Assembly (NCBI GenBank): GCA_020217035.1
Contig: JAIWOG010000043.1
Location: 1-10,000, forward strand
Origin: Magnetospirillum sp.
Lineage (GTDB): Bacteria > Pseudomonadota > Alphaproteobacteria > Rhodospirillales > Magnetospirillaceae
Length of the DNA: 10,000 nt
Direction of reading: 5' to 3'
Positions 6,079-10,000 of this stretch are shown one piece after another. A program made the translations under genes and the position numbers. The notes beneath the pieces are model-generated. The model saw nothing but the letters and a program-made list of their open reading frames with translations, made no database searches and was not told the DNA's origin. The stretch's first letter is position 1. Every line of letters begins with the position of its first letter.

Positions 6079-6884
6079 AACTGGTGCGATGGGGCGGGAC
6101 GGGGGCGGAAAGGCCCGGCTTGGTCGACGACCTGGGCAGATTGCGCGACTTGTCGGGCGTGGTCGACGACATCCGTGCCGGCGTGGACTTGTCCCATGTT
6201 GACCCGGCGGCTTTGCCTCTGGTGGATGGTACCCCCCGCCTGGGGGTGCCGTTGGCCGGCATCGGCAACCTGGTCTGCATCGGCTTGAACTATCGCGACC
6301 ATGCCGCCGAGACCGGCCTGGCCCTGCCATCCGAGCCGGTGGTGTTCTCCAAGCATACCGGCGCCTTGGCCGGCCCCTTCGACCCGCTGCCCATCCCGGC
6401 TGGCACCCGCAAGCTGGATTGGGAATGCGAACTGGCGGTGGTGGTGGGCAAGCGCTGCGCCCAGGTGGCCGAAGGCCAGGCCCTGGACCATGTCTTCGGC
6501 TATATGGCCGCCAACGACGTATCGGCGCGCGACTGGCAGATGGACCGTGGCGGCCAGTGGATCAAAGGCAAGTCGGGGCCGGGTTTCTGTCCGCTGGGGC
6601 CGTTTCTGGTCACCGCCGACCAGGTGGCCGACCCCCAGGATCTGGCTTTGTGGACCAGCGTCAACGGCATCCGCAAGCAGGACGGAAACACGCGGGACAT
6701 GGTGTTCGGGGTGGCGTTCCTGCTGTCCTATCTGTCGCGTTTCATGACGCTTTTGCCCGGTGACGTGGTGCTGACCGGAACGCCGGCCGGGGTCGGCCTG
6801 GCCTCGGGCGTGTTCCTGGCGCCGGGCGATGTCATGGAAGTGGGCGTCCAGGGCCTGGGCCGCCAAAGAATCGTGCTGAATTGA
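6075..6884 (+). CDS. Fumarylacetoacetate hydrolase (FAH) family protein
   Basis: The 269-residue enzyme belongs to the FAH superfamily (COG0179 type), which cleaves or isomerises C-C bonds of diketo acids or oxo-acids in catabolism of aromatics and sugars. Metal ligands are visible as Glu117 and Glu119 (DWECELAVVVGK) and Asp148 (AANDVSARDWQ), with the spacing seen in FAHD1. The His76-Glu79 pair in NYRDHAAE matches the catalytic lid dyad. The later motifs RGGQWIKGKSGPGFCPLGPFLV and LTGTPAGVG are typical of the branch containing diketo-deoxy-fuconate hydrolases and proteins annotated as ureidoglycolate lyase. An N-terminal extension of about 60 residues is usual for bacterial members. The ATG overlaps the preceding stop (ATGA), with GGAGGGG 11 bases upstream. 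It is followed by a transporter and a GntR regulator, suggesting a small catabolic module. The substrate cannot be read from the sequence. Confidence 0.93.
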   Translation: MKLVRWGGTGAERPGLVDDLGRLRDLSGVVDDIRAGVDLSHVDPAALPLVDGTPRLGVPLAGIGNLVCIGLNYRDHAAETGLALPSEPVVFSKHTGALAGPFDPLPIPAGTRKLDWECELAVVVGKRCAQVAEGQALDHVFGYMAANDVSARDWQMDRGGQWIKGKSGPGFCPLGPFLVTADQVADPQDLALWTSVNGIRKQDGNTRDMVFGVAFLLSYLSRFMTLLPGDVVLTGTPAGVGLASGVFLAPGDVMEVGVQGLGRQRIVLN

Positions 6885-7747
6885 GGTTGGCGCCGGGCCA
6901 AAGGGGCTTGGCCGCCTTGATCCTGGGGGCGGTGGCCATCGGCTTCGCCCCCATCTTCGTGCGCCTGTCCGAGGTCGGGCCGGTGGCCACCGGCTTCCAT
7001 CGCCTGTTCTGGTCGCTGCCGGTTTTCGCCCTGCTGGCATGGATGCGTCCCATTCCCAGGCCCGATTCCGGACAGTGGCGGGTGATGGCGGCGTCAGGCG
7101 CCTTCTTCGCCGGCGACATGATCGTCTGGCATCTGGGCATCTTGCTGACCAGCGTCGCCAACGCCTCGTTGTTCACCAACATGGCCCCCATCTTCGTCGC
7201 CCTGGCCCTGTGGTTGATCTGGGGCCGGCGCCCGTCCGGGCGCTTCGTCGTCGCCCTGGCGGTGACGGTTGCCGGTGCCGCCGCCCTGGTGGGCGGCGCC
7301 GTGGACCTGTCGGCCCAGCGTCTGGCCGGCGACGGCCTGTCGCTGCTGTCGGGATTGTTCTATGCCGGCTACATCCTGGCGGTGGGCCGCGCCCGCGAAG
7401 CCTTGCCGACGCCCTTGCTGATGGCGGTGGGCGGCGCCGTGGCGGCGGCTTTGATCCTGGTCGCCGCCTTGGTCCTGGGGGAACAGGTGTGGCCGCGCAC
7501 GGCCTCCGGCTGGGCGGTGGTTTTGGGCCTGGCCGTGGTGTCGCAATGTGCCGGCCAGGGGCTGATCGCCTGGGGGTTGGCCCATGTGTCGGCCAGTTTC
7601 GGCGCCTTGGTGCTGCTGTTGCAGCCGCTGGTCGCGGTGTTGGTGGCCTGGTTGCTGTTCGCCGAAAGCCTGGAGGCCATCCAGGTGGTGGGGGCGGGGG
7701 TGGTGCTGGTGGGCATCCATCTCGCCCGTCGGGCGAACCGGGCTTGA
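6881..7747 (+). CDS. EamA/DMT-superfamily transporter
   Basis: The 288-residue protein is a ten-helix inner-membrane carrier of the drug/metabolite transporter superfamily, made of two EamA repeats. Hydrophobic segments lie at about residues 10-28, 38-55, 68-88, 96-114, 121-141, 148-168, 180-200, 210-229, 236-262 and 265-283. Family-typical stretches are GFAPIFVRLSEVGP in helix 1, ASLFTNMAPIFVALALW in repeat one, and SFGALVLLLQPLVAVLVAW in repeat two. Members export or import amino acids, nucleotides or other small metabolites; the substrate is unknown here. The start is taken as TTG 6881, overlapping the upstream stop as TTGA; another TTG at 6887 is possible, while later starts would remove helix 1. 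No clear Shine-Dalgarno sequence is seen, so translation probably depends on coupling to the FAH gene. Confidence 0.9.
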   Translation: MRLAPGQRGLAALILGAVAIGFAPIFVRLSEVGPVATGFHRLFWSLPVFALLAWMRPIPRPDSGQWRVMAASGAFFAGDMIVWHLGILLTSVANASLFTNMAPIFVALALWLIWGRRPSGRFVVALAVTVAGAAALVGGAVDLSAQRLAGDGLSLLSGLFYAGYILAVGRAREALPTPLLMAVGGAVAAALILVAALVLGEQVWPRTASGWAVVLGLAVVSQCAGQGLIAWGLAHVSASFGALVLLLQPLVAVLVAWLLFAESLEAIQVVGAGVVLVGIHLARRANRA

Positions 7748-7763
7748 CGATGTCGGGCGGTTG

Positions 7764-7772
7764 TGGTCACCA
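7764..7772. promoter_or_regulatory. Short palindrome before the GntR gene, possible operator
   Basis: TGGTCACCA is symmetric about a central C (arms TGGT/ACCA) and lies six bases upstream of the GntR start codon. FadR-subfamily operators are usually TGGT-N3-ACCA or variants, so the spacing here is two bases short. The site is also where a ribosome binding site would be expected. Weak evidence. Confidence 0.2.
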
Positions 7773-7778
7773 TCCGGT

Positions 7779-8519
7779 ATGACCAAAGACGACACCGATC
7801 CCGCCGCCCTTGATCCCCGCTCTCGCGTCTCGGACCGGGTGGCCGACCGTATTCTGGCCCGTATCGCCAGTGGTGAGTGGGCCGTCGGCCAGCGCCTGCC
7901 CGGCGAACGCCAACTGGCCGAGGACATGGGGGTGTCGCGGGTGTCGGTGCGTGCCGCCTTGCAGACCCTGAAGACGCAAGGTCTGCTGGACGCGGTCCAA
8001 GGCGGCGGTACCCGGGTGGTGGCCAATGCCGCCTGCATGGACGCCTCCTTGGCGCAATTGGTCCGCGCCAACCACGAGACCCTGGCCGACCTGGCGGAAA
8101 TCAGGGGGCAGATCGAGGTGTGGGCGGCGCGCCGCGCCGCCGAGAACGCCACGCCGGCCCATTTGGCCGAACTGGCCGAGGTGATGGCGGCGACCGAGTC
8201 CGACATCGCCGCCGGCAAGCACAAGACAGAAAACGACATCCGCTTCCATCTGGCGGTGGCCAAGGCTTCGGGTTCGACCGTCTACATGCATGTGATGGGG
8301 GTGTTTCGCGGTATCCTGCAACAGATGCTGGATTATCACCGCTACGAGATGTTCCCGACGCCCGAGGACGACCAGACCATCCTGGGCCATCACCGCGCCA
8401 TCGTCGCCGGCATCACCGCCCGCGATGCCGACGCTGCTGCCCGCGCCATGGAGGCGCATTTGGGCTGGGTGGTAGCGCGTTATCGTACCGTGCAAAGCCG
8501 CCGCAACGCGTCGTCCTGA
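7779..8519 (+). CDS. GntR-family transcriptional regulator, FadR subfamily (FCD domain)
   Basis: The 246-residue protein has an N-terminal winged helix (about 15-80): VSDRVADRILARIASGEWAVG, then LPGERQLAEDMGVSRVSVRAALQTLKTQGLL and the wing GGGTRV. This is the classical GntR DNA-binding signature. The C-terminal helical FCD domain (about 95-235) keeps likely metal ligands Asp153 and His157 (NDIRFH), His205 (GHHRAI) and His227 (EAHL). FCD proteins bind small carboxylic acids such as lactate, pyruvate or sugar acids, often next to a metal ion, and usually repress neighbouring catabolic genes. The position 31 bases after the transporter suggests that it controls the FAH-transporter pair, but no clear operator was found. 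The ATG at 7779 has only a poor Shine-Dalgarno sequence. It could also influence the pyruvate kinase gene downstream; that is speculation. Confidence 0.93.
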   Translation: MTKDDTDPAALDPRSRVSDRVADRILARIASGEWAVGQRLPGERQLAEDMGVSRVSVRAALQTLKTQGLLDAVQGGGTRVVANAACMDASLAQLVRANHETLADLAEIRGQIEVWAARRAAENATPAHLAELAEVMAATESDIAAGKHKTENDIRFHLAVAKASGSTVYMHVMGVFRGILQQMLDYHRYEMFPTPEDDQTILGHHRAIVAGITARDADAAARAMEAHLGWVVARYRTVQSRRNASS

Positions 8520-8528
8520 GCTTGAGCC

Positions 8529-8540
8529 ACCCCAAGGGGT
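8529..8540. repeat. Short inverted repeat between the GntR gene and pyruvate kinase
   Basis: ACCCC-AA-GGGGT has five-base arms and only a two-base centre. No T-run follows, so it is not a convincing terminator. The rest of the 114-base gap (8520-8633) shows a GGCGGCCGCC palindrome at 8569-8578 and no strong promoter. Confidence 0.3.
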
Positions 8541-8633
8541 TGGTGAAAACCGTCATCGGGGCGTGGTAGGCGGCCGCCTTCGCCTCTGCTATGGTTCGGC
8601 GAGATTATCAAGCCACGCCGATAAGGACCGATG

Positions 8634-10000
8634 ATGCGTAGAACAAGAAAAGCCAAGATCATCGCCACGCTGGGCCCCGCCTCGTCGACACCGCAGGCCA
8701 TCGAAAGCCTGTTCCGGGCCGGCGCCGACGTCTTCCGTCTGAATTTCAGCCATGGCACCCACGCCGACCACCAGGAACGTTACGACAGCATCCGGGCGTT
8801 GGAATACAAGGTCGGCCGCCCCATCGGTGTATTGGCCGATCTGCAAGGCCCCAAGTTGCGTGTCGGCAAGTTCGCCGACGGCAAGGTGCGTCTGGAAACC
8901 GGTGCCATGTTCCGCCTGGATTTGTCCCCCGAATTGGGCGATGCCAAGCGGGCGCCGTTGCTGCATCCGGAAGTCTTCGCCGCCATGAATGTCGGCACCG
9001 AATTGCTGCTGGACGACGGCAAGCTGCGGCTGCGCGTCGAAAAGCACGGCGGCGACTTCGCCGAGACCCGGGTCATCGTCGGCGGCGAATTGTCCAACCA
9101 CAAGGGCGTCAACGTCCCCAACGTGGTGTTGCCCATCTCGCCGCTCACCGACAAGGACAAGGCCGATCTGGATTTCGCCGTCGACATGGGGGTGGACTGG
9201 ATCGCCCTGTCCTTCGTCCAGCGTCCGGGCGACGTGCTGGAAGCCCGCAAGCTGATCAGCCGCAAGGTGGGCAGCCGGGTGCGCCTGTTGTCCAAGCTGG
9301 AAAAGCCGTCGGCCATCGACTTCCTGGACGAGATCGTCGAACTCTCCGACGCCGTCATGGTGGCGCGTGGCGACCTGGGCGTCGAATGCCCGCCCGAATC
9401 GGTGCCGATCCTGCAAAAGCGCATCGTCAAATGCTGTCGGACCGCCGGCAAGCCGGTGGTGGTGGCGACCCAGATGCTGGATTCCATGGTCCATTCGCCG
9501 TCGCCCACCCGCGCCGAGGCGTCCGACGTGGCCACCGCCATCTATGACGGCGCCGACGCGGTGATGCTGTCGGCGGAAACCGCCTCGGGTGACTTTCCGG
9601 TGGACGCGGTGACCATGATGGACCGCATCATCAACCGGGTGGAAGCCGACGACCAGTACCGGGTGATCACCGACGCCTCGCGCTCGGCCCCCGAGAACAC
9701 CACCCGCGACGCCATTTCCGCCGCCGCCCGTCAAGTGGCTCACACCCTGGGGGCGGCCGCCGTGGTCACCTTCACCTCGTCGGGCTCGACCACCTTGCGG
9801 GCCGCCCGTGAACGCCCCGAACAGCCGGTGGTGTCCTTGACCTCGGGCCTGGAAGTGGCCCGTCAGCTGGCCCTGGTGTGGGGTGCCCATTGCGTGGTCA
9901 GCCACGACGTGCGCAGCTTCTCGGAAATGGTGCAGACGGCGGCGCGGACCGCCCAGGACGAAGGCTTCGCCCGTCCCGGCGACCGCATCGTCATCACCGC
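8634..10000 (+). CDS. pyk: Pyruvate kinase, 3'-truncated by window edge
   Basis: Pyruvate kinase converts phosphoenolpyruvate and ADP to pyruvate and ATP, the last step of glycolysis, in the cytoplasm. About 455 codons are present of the usual ~470-480, and the frame is open at base 10000, so only the C-terminal end is missing. Motifs in order: KIIATLGPASS (8-18), FRLNFSHG (34-41, with Arg35, Asn37, Ser39), LADLQGPKLRVG, the short B-domain lid, SKLEKP with catalytic Lys221 and metal ligand Glu223, VARGDLGVE with Asp247, ATQMLDSM, and PTRAEASDVATAIYDGADAVMLSAETASGDFP. The C-terminal effector domain follows (DAISAAARQVAHTLGAAAVVTFTSSGSTT). Two ATGs are adjacent (8631 and 8634); AAGGA at 8623-8627 is better spaced for the second (six bases), so that one is chosen. 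The residue pattern is normal and the identification secure. Confidence 0.97.
   Translation, partial: MRRTRKAKIIATLGPASSTPQAIESLFRAGADVFRLNFSHGTHADHQERYDSIRALEYKVGRPIGVLADLQGPKLRVGKFADGKVRLETGAMFRLDLSPELGDAKRAPLLHPEVFAAMNVGTELLLDDGKLRLRVEKHGGDFAETRVIVGGELSNHKGVNVPNVVLPISPLTDKDKADLDFAVDMGVDWIALSFVQRPGDVLEARKLISRKVGSRVRLLSKLEKPSAIDFLDEIVELSDAVMVARGDLGVECPPESVPILQKRIVKCCRTAGKPVVVATQMLDSMVHSPSPTRAEASDVATAIYDGADAVMLSAETASGDFPVDAVTMMDRIINRVEADDQYRVITDASRSAPENTTRDAISAAARQVAHTLGAAAVVTFTSSGSTTLRAARERPEQPVVSLTSGLEVARQLALVWGAHCVVSHDVRSFSEMVQTAARTAQDEGFARPGDRIVIT

Noticed and set aside
5766..7040. Long minus-strand open frame opposite the EAL, FAH and transporter genes
   Set aside because: No recognisable motif, crosses three clearly coding + strand genes; shadow frame.
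7094..8263. 389-codon minus-strand open frame opposite the transporter and GntR genes
   Set aside because: Low-complexity, no domain, fully overlapped by two solid + strand genes.
8589..9905. 438-codon minus-strand open frame opposite pyruvate kinase
   Set aside because: Antisense shadow of a clear pyruvate kinase; no motif of its own.

Overview
The window is GC-rich, densely coded chromosomal DNA from an alphaproteobacterium. Gene content and protein style (GlmS, a DNR-type Crp/Fnr regulator, a hybrid GGDEF-EAL protein, a pyruvate kinase with the KLEKP-type active-site motif) suggest a Rhodospirillales member, perhaps Magnetospirillum-like. That placement is inference from recalled family resemblance, not a search. 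I see no insertion sequence, phage gene, CRISPR array or integrase.

Layout. (1) 1-1425: the C-terminal three quarters of glmS on +, closed by a strong hairpin terminator. (2) 1523-1599: tRNA-Arg(CCG) on -, convergent with glmS. (3) 1692-1997: a DsrC/TusE-family gene on -. (4) 1998-2311: a divergent intergenic region carrying three FNR/DNR-type palindromes, a sigma70-like promoter for the DsrC-like gene and an unexplained 11-bp perfect inverted repeat. (5) 2312-3037: a DNR-like Crp/Fnr regulator on +. (6) 3142-7747: a tightly packed + strand set made of a single-domain response regulator, a REC-PAS-PAS-GGDEF-EAL protein, an FAH-family hydrolase and a ten-helix EamA/DMT transporter. A FadR-type GntR regulator follows 31 bases later (7779-8519). 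(7) 8634-10000: pyruvate kinase, cut off by the window end.

How the parts may work together. The DNR-like protein carries the E-x-x-S-R recognition-helix signature, which fits the TTGA-N6-TCAA boxes lying between it and the DsrC-like gene. Autoregulation and co-regulation of the divergent pair under low oxygen or NO are therefore likely. The two response-regulator genes are adjacent and may be coupled; the second should make cyclic di-GMP, because its EAL half lacks a key catalytic glutamate. Stop/start overlaps (ATGA, TTGA) link this signalling gene to a FAH-type catabolic enzyme and a metabolite transporter. The following GntR/FCD regulator is a plausible ligand sensor for that module.

Most of the window is ordinary. 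The best leads are the nested operator array at 2047-2121, the unusual cysteine pattern of the DsrC-like protein, and the degenerate EAL domain.
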